Shown here one piece after another: positions 1-5,134 of a stretch of 5,134 nt of DNA. The notes below the pieces were generated by a model. The model was not told the origin of the DNA. It did not search any database and saw only the letters and a list, made by a program, of their open reading frames with translations. Each line of letters begins with the position of its first letter. Position 1 is the first letter of the stretch. Origin of the DNA: Candidatus Melainabacteria bacterium. Its GTDB lineage: Bacteria > Cyanobacteriota > Vampirovibrionia > Obscuribacterales > Obscuribacteraceae. The stretch is from the NCBI GenBank assembly GCA_014380105.1, contig JACMKL010000281.1, forward strand, positions 1-5,134. Reading direction: 5' to 3'. Both the position numbers and the translations under genes were made by a program.

Positions 1-272
1 AATCGAAAAACATCATCCTGCTTCATTCCAATTAAGTCAAAATCGCCAAGAAAACGATTGAACATATCAAGTTTTGAAGTCGGATATAGAATGTTCATTT
101 TCCAATATTCAGGATCGAAGTGCAGGTTTGCAGTTGGATACTCTCTTGTAGAAACCGATGCATCAATTTCTTGCTCGTTTATAGACCCAGCCGTATTCTC
201 ACCTGTTGCGGTTTGGTAACAGCTGAGAACGCAAAGATATGACAGAAAGATTGAGTAAGAAATTCGCAGGAT
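1..272 (-). CDS. Predicted lipoprotein, 5' part only, non-canonical start (ATC or CTG)
   Basis: An open frame of 90 codons runs off the left edge. Counting the ATC at 272-270 as residue 1, the product begins with Arg3, then a hydrophobic stretch (residues 4-16), then VLSC with Cys18. This has the layout of a lipoprotein signal peptide with a lipobox. A polar linker follows (about 19-45), then a segment with aromatic and acidic residues (FDPEYW at 52-57) and DLIGMKQDDVF at 79-89. That last motif resembles the G-x-s-x-x-e-V pattern seen in SmpA/BamE-like and related small envelope proteins, but this rests on one motif. The frame is open from 317 (an in-frame TAA lies at 318-320) and has no ATG, GTG or TTG before codon 59. 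GAGGAG at 279-284 lies 6 nt before ATC and 9 nt before CTG. It follows the glycerate kinase stop by 32 bp, so it is probably co-transcribed. The function is unknown. The C-terminus is outside the window. Confidence 0.65.
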   Translation of the reverse strand, partial: MLRISYSIFLSYLCVLSCYQTATGENTAGSINEQEIDASVSTREYPTANLHFDPEYWKMNILYPTSKLDMFNRFLGDFDLIGMKQDDVFR

Positions 273-278
273 GAAACA

Positions 279-284
279 CTCCTC
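279..284 (-). promoter_or_regulatory. Strong Shine-Dalgarno for the lipoprotein gene
   Basis: The minus strand reads GAGGAG here, the best ribosome binding site in the left half of the window. It lies between the glycerate kinase stop and the lipoprotein frame. It is 6 nt from an ATC codon and 9 nt from a CTG codon in the lipoprotein frame. It is the main argument that translation starts there despite the absence of a usual start codon. Confidence 0.6.
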
Positions 285-304
285 AATAAGTCTAGCAAAA
301 ATTA

Positions 305-1405
305 TTATCGACTCTGCTTAATTGCATCCGCGGTGGCGCGGGCGATATCATCGAAAGATGCCAGCACATCGCCGCGTGAAGCAGGCACAATTACTTTGAA
401 GCCTGTAAGCTTCGCAAGGTCTGCATCCACGACGCATGCTGGGACTGCTAACATTGGCTTTTTAAAAGTTTCATTCAGTCGCAAAAGTTCGCCGAGAGCT
501 TTACCGGATACAGTTTGACTATCGAGTTTTCCTTCACCTGTAATAATCAAATCTGCTTTCTCAAGTTTGCTATCGAGATTTAAAACTTCGCGGACAAAAC
601 CGAATCCAGAAATAATTGTTGCACCCAATCCGCACGACAAGCCAAATCCCGTACCACCAGCGGCTCCAGCACCAGGCTCGTCCGTACCTTTTCTTCCAGT
701 TGCTTCGGAAAGCACATTGGCGAAGTGCAAGAGATTTGATTCGAGCAATGCAACATCCGCTTCGATTGCACCTTTTTGCGGTCCAAATATTTGAGCAGCA
801 CCATTTGGTCCAAGCAATGGATTATGAACATCAGTCGCAACTTGAATGGTCAAACCGCGCGTCCAGTCCTTCATTGAGGTCATATCAACTTTAGCAATCT
901 TATGGAGAAAGCCACCACCGAGTACAACCGGGTCGCCATATTCATTAAAAAATCTGATACCACACGCAGTCAGTGCACCGGCACCACCATCGGTGCTGGC
1001 ACTTCCGCCAACGGCAATAATGAGACGCTTAAATTTACGCGATTCAACGACAGTTTTGATGACCTGCCCAAGTCCGTAAGTGTGGGCATCAAGCGGCTTT
1101 AAGGTTCGTCCACTCAGTTTAGCGATTCCGCATGCAGACGCTAATTCGACAATGGCAATGTCGGGAAGTTTCAACCATTTTGCGGTTTCGGGTTCGCCTA
1201 ATGCACCTTCCACATCCATCTCTTTGATTTTTCCGCCTGTACCTGCGTACAAAGCTTCGATGGTGCCGTCGCCACCATCGGCAAGCGGCACCATATCAAT
1301 AATGGCGTCAGGCATAGCGTGGCGCACGCCTTCAGCCATGGCACGGGCGACCATTGTTGGTGAGAAAGTACCCTTATATGCGCATGGCGCAATCACTACT
1401 CGCAT
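305..1405 (-). CDS. Glycerate 2-kinase (GlxK/GarK type)
   Basis: The product is a 366-residue glycerate kinase of the GlxK/GarK family (Pfam Gly_kinase), which phosphorylates D-glycerate with ATP to 2-phosphoglycerate for lower glycolysis; it should be cytoplasmic. The family signatures are present in order: APCAYKG near the N-terminus (6-12), PLADGGDGT (40-48), GGSASTDGGAGA (133-144), TDVHNPLLG to FGPQKG (191-212), PGAGAAGGTGFG (244-255) and ITGEGKLDSQTVSGKA (288-303). The length is close to the usual 370-380 residues, so it looks complete. The ATG is the first possible start, because an in-frame TAA lies two codons upstream. A weak GA-rich ribosome site (GAGAAG, 1412-1417) precedes it by 6 nt. 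It begins 26 bp after rpiB. The usual APDSFKG or APNAFKG start has Cys8 here in place of Asp or Asn. The family assignment is secure; the exact 2- versus 3-phosphorylation specificity is inferred from the family. Confidence 0.95.
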   Translation of the reverse strand: MRVVIAPCAYKGTFSPTMVARAMAEGVRHAMPDAIIDMVPLADGGDGTIEALYAGTGGKIKEMDVEGALGEPETAKWLKLPDIAIVELASACGIAKLSGRTLKPLDAHTYGLGQVIKTVVESRKFKRLIIAVGGSASTDGGAGALTACGIRFFNEYGDPVVLGGGFLHKIAKVDMTSMKDWTRGLTIQVATDVHNPLLGPNGAAQIFGPQKGAIEADVALLESNLLHFANVLSEATGRKGTDEPGAGAAGGTGFGLSCGLGATIISGFGFVREVLNLDSKLEKADLIITGEGKLDSQTVSGKALGELLRLNETFKKPMLAVPACVVDADLAKLTGFKVIVPASRGDVLASFDDIARATADAIKQSR

Positions 1406-1431
1406 TGTTTACTTCTCGATGGTGCAGGTTT

Positions 1432-1935
1432 TTACTTTAGATTTTTATATGAGCCGGGCTCTTCGCCCTTCCTTGGTGTTTCAATCTTATCCACACGTCT
1501 GGCGTGTCTGCCTCCTTCAAATTCCGAATCAAGAAAGGCTTGGACAACCGGTTTCAGGTCTTCGTCTTTCATCGAGCGACCAGCCATGCACAATACATTT
1601 GCATCATTATGCTGACGACAAAGAGCTGCGACTTCTGGTTCGTACACGAGTGCTGCACGAATGCCGCGTACTTTGTTTGCTACTACTGAGACGCCGATAC
1701 CGGAGCCGCAACAGATAATACCGCACAGTGTCTCTCCCTTAGCAATTGACTCAGCGGCTTTGCGCGCATAGTCAGGATAATCGCAAGAGTCTTTCGAAGT
1801 GGTGCCAAAATCAACGAATTCAATTGATTGGTCTTTTAAGAGGACTTTGATTTTTTCTTTTAGATCAAAACCGGCGTGATCGCTTGCAACAGCAATTTTT
1901 CCGCCGGCTGCTTTTAATTCGCTCGCTAAACTCAT
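1432..1935 (-). CDS. rpiB: Ribose-5-phosphate isomerase B
   Basis: The product is a 167-residue RpiB/LacAB-family isomerase that interconverts ribose-5-phosphate and ribulose-5-phosphate in the non-oxidative pentose phosphate pathway. Visible signatures are ASDHAG (17-22, with the Asp-His pair of the active site), DYPDYA (52-57), CCGSGIGVSVVANK (75-88), GIRAALVYEP (91-100), RQHNDANVL (107-115) and GGRHARRVDKI (141-151). Cys76 sits in CGSGIG, where the catalytic cysteine of E. coli-type RpiB lies in CGTGIG, so this is the cysteine type and not the mycobacterial glutamate type. The ATG is fixed by a TAA immediately before it in the same frame. There are about 12 extra residues before the first strand and a short polar tail after residue 151, making it somewhat longer than the usual 145-150. 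No clear Shine-Dalgarno is visible. The gene starts 41 bp after the WYL gene and ends 26 bp before the glycerate kinase gene, fitting an operon. Confidence 0.96.
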   Translation of the reverse strand: MSLASELKAAGGKIAVASDHAGFDLKEKIKVLLKDQSIEFVDFGTTSKDSCDYPDYARKAAESIAKGETLCGIICCGSGIGVSVVANKVRGIRAALVYEPEVAALCRQHNDANVLCMAGRSMKDEDLKPVVQAFLDSEFEGGRHARRVDKIETPRKGEEPGSYKNLK

Positions 1936-1976
1936 TTATTGAAAACCGCATGCAGGTGTTAGGAGCCTACAGTTTA

Positions 1977-2594
1977 TCAGCAATAGGTTGCGTACCTTAC
2001 TTGCCTGCGCTGAGCGAAGTCAGACGGTGTTTCAAAATGCTGAGTTGTCTCGTTGAGCTGCTTTATACGGTCGACTCTGAAGAGGAATGTTTCGTGGCGT
2101 TCGTGACAGTAAGCAACCACACGCCATAGCCCTTCTTCCTTCAAGATTGTCAGTGGATTGAGTGTAATTGCGTCGACTGACTCTCTGGCAAAACTGTAGT
2201 ATTCAGCTTTAACCATTCTGTGATCCACAAGTGCTTTCTCCAATTTCGGCAGAGTTTCGTCCACCGCGTACATTGGGAAATTCATCACCGGCGTTTCATA
2301 TTGTGATTCGTGTAATTCGCTCTCGATCATTGCCAGGTCGAAGTCCATATCGTCTTCGCCATCACAGCCCAAAACCGAATCAACGATAGCGTCAGCCAAC
2401 TCATCAGACATGACCGAAAGTGCCGGTGCTATCTTCGTGGAAAGCTTCTCAATTATGTCTTTGATTAACTCGTCTCGATCCTTCGAATGAATGGTTACGC
2501 CCGCTACCAGCTTGTCTAAGAGCCTAGCACTGGTCAGAAGAAGCACACCTTCTTCTTGAGTCAGCTTAAGGCTGAACCTTTCTTCCATTTCCAT
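1977..2594 (-). CDS. WYL-domain protein lacking a helix-turn-helix
   Basis: The product has 205 residues. Residues 113-180 match the WYL sensor domain of PafB/C- and YafY-type regulators: EYYSFARESVDAITLNPL (131-148), then LWRVVAYC (156-163, in place of the eponymous W-Y-L, with Trp157 kept), then FLFRVDRIKQL (170-180). WYL domains bind nucleic acid or nucleotide-type ligands and control attached DNA-binding or effector domains. Residues 7-30 (FSLKLTQEEG...LLDKL) resemble the helical linker that normally follows the HTH. Residues 78-98 are strongly acidic. Both the N-terminal HTH and the C-terminal WCX extension of full-length family members (about 300 residues) are missing. The start is firm: an in-frame TAG directly precedes the ATG, and AGGGGA lies 7 nt upstream. 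It heads the likely rpiB-glycerate kinase operon. It could be a partner-dependent regulator or a decayed one; the reading frame is intact, which favours a functional protein. The target is unknown. Confidence 0.82.
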   Translation of the reverse strand: MEMEERFSLKLTQEEGVLLLTSARLLDKLVAGVTIHSKDRDELIKDIIEKLSTKIAPALSVMSDELADAIVDSVLGCDGEDDMDFDLAMIESELHESQYETPVMNFPMYAVDETLPKLEKALVDHRMVKAEYYSFARESVDAITLNPLTILKEEGLWRVVAYCHERHETFLFRVDRIKQLNETTQHFETPSDFAQRRQVRYATYC

Positions 2595-2601
2595 CTAAAA
2601 G

Positions 2602-2607
2602 TCCCCT
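2602..2607 (-). promoter_or_regulatory. Shine-Dalgarno of the WYL gene
   Basis: The minus strand reads AGGGGA, 7 nt before the first ATG at 2592-2594. A second ATG two codons later would be 13 nt away, so the first is preferred. This supports a real start here and argues against a lost N-terminal domain being translated from further upstream. Confidence 0.55.
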
Positions 2608-2709
2608 GGATTAAGCGGCAAGCACTTCGTGATTCGGGAGGTAGTCCTTAAACTAGCCTAGCACCCGATACGCGAACGCGGAAGCTTTTCAAGAGCGATA
2701 ATATGCCCA

Positions 2710-2729
2710 ACGCATTTGAATTAATGCGT
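2710..2729. repeat. 20-bp inverted repeat, operator-like
   Basis: The arms ACGCATT (2710-2716) and AATGCGT (2723-2729) are perfect reverse complements around a 6-bp AT-rich centre, TGAATT. The size and symmetry fit a dimeric regulator's operator or a short hairpin. It lies about 7 bp upstream of the candidate -10 element of the WYL operon. No T-tract follows on either strand. A 7-bp perfect dyad can arise by chance, so this is suggestive only. Confidence 0.4.
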
Positions 2730-2754
2730 CCAATACTTGTTATAAAAATGGACG
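2727..2754. repeat. Second inverted repeat overlapping the first
   Basis: The arms CGTCCA (2727-2732) and TGGACG (2749-2754) are perfect reverse complements with a 16-nt AT-rich spacer. The left arm shares three bases (2727-2729) with the neighbouring 20-bp repeat, so in RNA the two hairpins could not both form completely. On the minus strand this lies just 10 bp after the argS stop codon. The long loop makes it a weak hairpin on its own. Confidence 0.3.
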
Positions 2755-2764
2755 TTGCCCAGCC

Positions 2765-4531
2765 CTACATGCGCTCCGGCGCTGATACGCCGATAACTTT
2801 GAGCGTATTTGCCAAAACTTGTTGAGTCGCAAGAATCAGTCCCAGTCTAGCTTTCGTGACCGATAAATCATCGGTGATCACGCGCGAAACTTCGTAGAAC
2901 TTTTGCATATCATTTGCCAATTCATATGCATAACGCGCCAGTCTTCCGGGTAGTCTCGTCACGGCTGCTTCACGAACTTCGTCCGGAAATGCGTCGAGTT
3001 TTTGGACCAGCGCCTTCTGATGAAGGAAGACTTCGTGGTCGGGCTCGAACGCGGCGCGAAAAACTTCGGCGTTTGCGACGTATTCTTTCTTGTATTCATC
3101 AATTTGAGCTTGCGTCAAAACAGGCGGATCTTGCTTACCTGTTTCCTGATTTACTTGCTCTTCCAGAGCGCGTCTCAAAATTGCGCAGCAGCGAGCATGC
3201 GCATATTGAATGTAGAACGCTGGGTTTTCTTTCGATGATTTCTTCGCAAGTTCTACGTCAAAGTTGATTGGGTTTTGCGGATTTGATTCGGCAAGATAAT
3301 AGCGTGTTGCATCCACGCCCACTTCGTCCATAACTTCTTCGAGTGTGACTACGGTACCAGCGCGTTTGGACATCCGCACCATTTGTCCATCTCGTTGAAG
3401 ATTGACCAATTGAGTGAGGATAATTTCGAGCTTATCGGGGTCTAAATCGAGCGCTTTTACTGACGCTTTGAGACCAGGAACTTGCCCGTGGTGATCGGAG
3501 CCCCAGATGGTGACGAGCTGGTCGAAACCGCGCTTATATTTGTTGAGGTGATAGGCAGCGTCAGCTGCAAGGTATGTAGTGTTGCCGGTGCTTTTGCGCA
3601 GGACTCTGTCTCTTTCATCGCCCAATTCTTTGGCTTTGAGCCAGAGCGCGCCTTCCAATTCAAAACTCATTTCGCGTTTTGAAAATTCTTCAAGCACTGA
3701 TGTGACCGCACCGGAAGTGTGCAGCGATGTTTCTGAAAACCAGGTGTTGAAGTTAACTCCCAGACGCGCAAGTAAGTCTCGCTGAGAGTTCATGATGACG
3801 ACTTTCGTTAAAGCTCCAAGCGTTTTAGGACCTTCTTCAGCGTCCAGATGCATGTATTTATCGCCTTCCTGAGCCACTAACGGTTCGAGGAAATGCTTGA
3901 GCGAAATTTCCGGATAGCCTTCTTCAGGATACGGAACGTCGCGCCCTAAGAGTCTTTGATAAAGTGCCCACGAGCAAAAACCGAGCTGCGCGATTTGCTC
4001 ACCGGCGTCGTTGACATAGAATTCTTGTTCAACATTAAACCCGACAAAATCGAGCAAGTTTGAGAGGCAGCTTCCATAGACAGCACCGCGACCATGACCG
4101 ATGTGCAGGTCGCCAGTTGGGTTGGCAGAAACATATTCGACGAGCACGCGCTTGCCTTCGCCGATGTTCAGACGTCCGAAGTTTTCGCCCTCTTTATGGA
4201 TTTCTTGAAGCGCCAATTCCAACCAGCCGGAGCCCAGGTGGAAATTGATAAAGCCGGGAGGCGCGACAGCGAGGCGAGCGATATTAGCGCTTGAAGCTTC
4301 CGCATCCTTTTCTATGTATTCGGCAACAACTTCGGCTATTTTAAGTGGCGACATCTTTGCCGGACCGGCAAGCTTAAGAGCAATGCCAACCGCCAGGTCG
4401 CCGTGTTCTAGTGATCGCGGACGCTCTATCGTCACAGGAACAGGACAGCTGGTGAGCGGTCCGAGTTTTCCATCTTTTGACGCACTGTCGATTGCTTTCT
4501 CGACAAGACTGGCTAGCCGCTCACGAATCAC
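2765..4531 (-). CDS. argS: Arginyl-tRNA synthetase
   Basis: The product is a 588-residue class I arginyl-tRNA synthetase, which charges tRNA-Arg with arginine in the cytoplasm. The N-terminal tRNA D-loop-recognition domain covers about residues 1-115 (HGDLAVGIALKLA at 43-55). The catalytic Rossmann domain has VEYVSANPTGDLHIGHGRG (131-149), with the HIGH signature at 143-146, and FYVNDAGEQI (171-180). WGSDHHGQ (343-350) and the KMSKS-equivalent MSKRAG (387-392) follow; a degenerate KMSKS loop is normal for this enzyme. The C-terminal DALR anticodon-binding domain starts near FYIQYAHAR (439-447) and ends in the usual way. The length is typical, so the gene is intact. The start is GTG: an in-frame TAA lies five codons further up (4547-4549) with no other start between, and AGGAGT lies at the right distance. 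It follows the DJ-1-like gene by 105 bp and could share its transcript. Confidence 0.98.
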   Translation of the reverse strand: MIRERLASLVEKAIDSASKDGKLGPLTSCPVPVTIERPRSLEHGDLAVGIALKLAGPAKMSPLKIAEVVAEYIEKDAEASSANIARLAVAPPGFINFHLGSGWLELALQEIHKEGENFGRLNIGEGKRVLVEYVSANPTGDLHIGHGRGAVYGSCLSNLLDFVGFNVEQEFYVNDAGEQIAQLGFCSWALYQRLLGRDVPYPEEGYPEISLKHFLEPLVAQEGDKYMHLDAEEGPKTLGALTKVVIMNSQRDLLARLGVNFNTWFSETSLHTSGAVTSVLEEFSKREMSFELEGALWLKAKELGDERDRVLRKSTGNTTYLAADAAYHLNKYKRGFDQLVTIWGSDHHGQVPGLKASVKALDLDPDKLEIILTQLVNLQRDGQMVRMSKRAGTVVTLEEVMDEVGVDATRYYLAESNPQNPINFDVELAKKSSKENPAFYIQYAHARCCAILRRALEEQVNQETGKQDPPVLTQAQIDEYKKEYVANAEVFRAAFEPDHEVFLHQKALVQKLDAFPDEVREAAVTRLPGRLARYAYELANDMQKFYEVSRVITDDLSVTKARLGLILATQQVLANTLKVIGVSAPERM

Positions 4532-4636
4532 CTTAAGACTCCTTATTTAGGATTTTGCCACGACAGAAATACGCCGGGCGCCCTCTAGGCTACCATCCAG
4601 CGCATATTCCAGGTCGTAAAGATTGCAGTCTGAAGG
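4532..4636. other. Intergenic region upstream of argS
   Basis: These 105 bp separate the DJ-1-like gene from argS. The stretch contains an uninterrupted 8-bp palindrome, GGGCGCCC (4576-4583), inside a local GC-rich patch, but no hairpin with a loop and T-run. I see no convincing -35/-10 pair. Co-transcription of argS with the upstream gene is therefore possible but not shown. Confidence 0.3.
4538..4543 (-). promoter_or_regulatory. Shine-Dalgarno that fixes the argS GTG start
   Basis: The minus strand reads AGGAGT here, with the GTG initiation codon 6 nt after its end. Together with the in-frame TAA at 4547-4549 this leaves GTG at 4529-4531 as the only sensible start. Confidence 0.75.
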
Positions 4637-5134
4637 CTAAACCTTAACCTTAGACAGCTCCTTGACAAGGGCTGCTGCAAATGCAGGGGCTGCGTCAGGA
4701 CCATCAGCTGTAATGACGCGCCCGTCCTGGACAACGTCTTCCTTAATGTACTCGGCTTTGCCATCACTCAATGCTTTCAAAGAATCTGGAACGGCATAAA
4801 CTGTGGCACGCTTGCCATTCAAGACGCCTGCGTTGGCAAGTACTGCGCCTGAAAGACAGATTGCTCCGATTACTTTGTCTTGTGCCTGGAGCTTTTTGAG
4901 AAGAGTGTGCAAATCTTTGTCGTACCAAAGATATTCTGGCGAGCCCATGCCGCCGACGACAACAACGCAGTTGAGATTGTCGGCATTTAGTTCGCTTATT
5001 AAAGTATCGACATTAGCAGTTGCGCCTAACATGCCTTTAGCTTCTCCTTTGCGGGTAGAGGCGATTTCGATTTCAGCGCCAGCTTCGGCGAAAGCTTTTT
5101 GAGGTGTGGTCAATTCTTCGTCGCGAAACTGATC
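4637..5134 (-). CDS. DJ-1/PfpI-family protein, N-terminus beyond the window
   Basis: The readable part is 165 residues; the frame stays open to the right edge, so the start lies outside. The fold is the class I glutamine amidotransferase-like DJ-1/PfpI superfamily. Numbering from the edge, FRDEEL (3-8) is the typical first helix start. Its Glu7 is 12 residues before Gly19, the same spacing as Glu18 to the AG pair in human DJ-1. VVVVGGMGSPEYLW (57-70) forms the glycine-rich loop, and AICLSG (91-96) holds the nucleophile-elbow Cys93. VLNGKRATVY (102-111) and the C-terminal VITADGPDAA are also typical. After the cysteine comes Leu-Ser, not the His-Gly of PfpI-type proteases or YhbO, so peptidase activity should not be assumed. 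Members act as redox-sensing proteins, glyoxalase or deglycase-like enzymes, or chaperones; which applies here cannot be told. It lies upstream of argS with a 105-bp gap. A TTG at 5111-5113 is an internal leucine codon, not the start. Confidence 0.9.
   Translation of the reverse strand, partial: DQFRDEELTTPQKAFAEAGAEIEIASTRKGEAKGMLGATANVDTLISELNADNLNCVVVVGGMGSPEYLWYDKDLHTLLKKLQAQDKVIGAICLSGAVLANAGVLNGKRATVYAVPDSLKALSDGKAEYIKEDVVQDGRVITADGPDAAPAFAAALVKELSKVKV

Larger units (their letters stand above)
2595..2764. other. Intergenic region between argS and the WYL gene, possible promoter
   Basis: This 170-bp stretch is the longest non-coding gap in the window. No frame gives a convincing protein. 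On the minus strand TATTAT (2698-2703) could serve as a -10 element for the WYL-rpiB-glycerate kinase operon, giving a leader of about 95 nt, but I see no good -35 hexamer at the right distance. The inverted repeats at 2710-2754 lie just upstream of this element. No hairpin followed by a clear T-run is present, so a Rho-independent terminator for argS is not supported. Confidence 0.3.

Noticed and set aside
199..279. A GTG-started 26-residue frame just after GAGGAG
   Set aside because: The GTG overlaps the ribosome binding site, leaving no spacer, and the peptide ends after 26 codons with no recognisable character. The overlapping frame encodes a signal peptide and stays open to the edge.
1080..1718. 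A 212-codon open frame on the plus strand
   Set aside because: It lies antisense to glycerate kinase and rpiB, whose family motifs are unmistakable on the minus strand. Its translation is low-complexity in parts and matches no family I recognise.
1936..1976. A small hairpin (TGTAGG with CCTGCA) between the WYL gene and rpiB
   Set aside because: It is only a 6-bp stem with a G-U pair and a 9-nt loop, too weak to call a regulatory element.
2716..2746. Plus-strand promoter-like pair TTGAAT and TATAAA
   Set aside because: The spacer is 19 bp, the -35 match is partial, and there is no plus-strand gene downstream for it to serve.
2598..2764. A decayed helix-turn-helix upstream of the WYL gene
   Set aside because: I read the minus-strand frame running from the argS stop and found only an arginine- and serine-rich string interrupted by a stop. 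Nothing in it resembled a recognition-helix pattern.
4576..4583. GGGCGCCC palindrome before argS, as a terminator
   Set aside because: It has no loop and no following T-run on either strand, and an 8-bp palindrome in a GC-rich patch is unremarkable.
5111..5113. TTG as the start of the DJ-1/PfpI gene
   Set aside because: The frame continues upstream to the window edge with FRDEEL, which is conserved family sequence, so TTG is an internal leucine codon.

Overview
This is a bacterial chromosomal segment of moderate GC content (roughly the high 40s percent by eye). Every gene I can support reads on the minus strand, so the biological order runs from the right end of the window to the left. There are no mobile elements, RNA genes or CRISPR repeats, and gaps between genes are short. 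GTG is used as a start for argS. The protein sequences look like ordinary free-living bacterial housekeeping genes. I cannot name the phylum with confidence from these bases alone.

Layout from upstream (right) to downstream (left): (1) a DJ-1/PfpI-family protein whose N-terminus lies beyond the right edge (4637-5134); (2) argS, a complete arginyl-tRNA synthetase with a GTG start and a strong Shine-Dalgarno sequence (2765-4531); (3) a 170-bp intergenic stretch with two overlapping inverted repeats (2595-2764); (4) a 205-residue WYL-domain protein with no DNA-binding helix-turn-helix (1977-2594); (5) rpiB, ribose-5-phosphate isomerase B (1432-1935); (6) a glycerate 2-kinase (305-1405); (7) the 5' part of a predicted lipoprotein running off the left edge (1-272). 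The last one has no ATG, GTG or TTG start in its open frame and appears to begin at ATC or CTG behind a perfect GAGGAG ribosome binding site.

The four leftward genes (WYL protein, rpiB, glycerate kinase, lipoprotein) are separated by only 41, 26 and 32 bp and probably form one operon. RpiB interconverts ribose-5-phosphate and ribulose-5-phosphate, and glycerate kinase feeds glycerate into lower glycolysis, so the core of the operon is central carbon metabolism. The WYL domain is a ligand-sensing module and could regulate its neighbours, but without a DNA-binding domain it would need a partner. The window is mostly ordinary. The parts most worth a second look are the non-canonically started lipoprotein, which an automatic caller would miss or start too late, the HTH-less WYL protein, and the paired inverted repeats in front of it.
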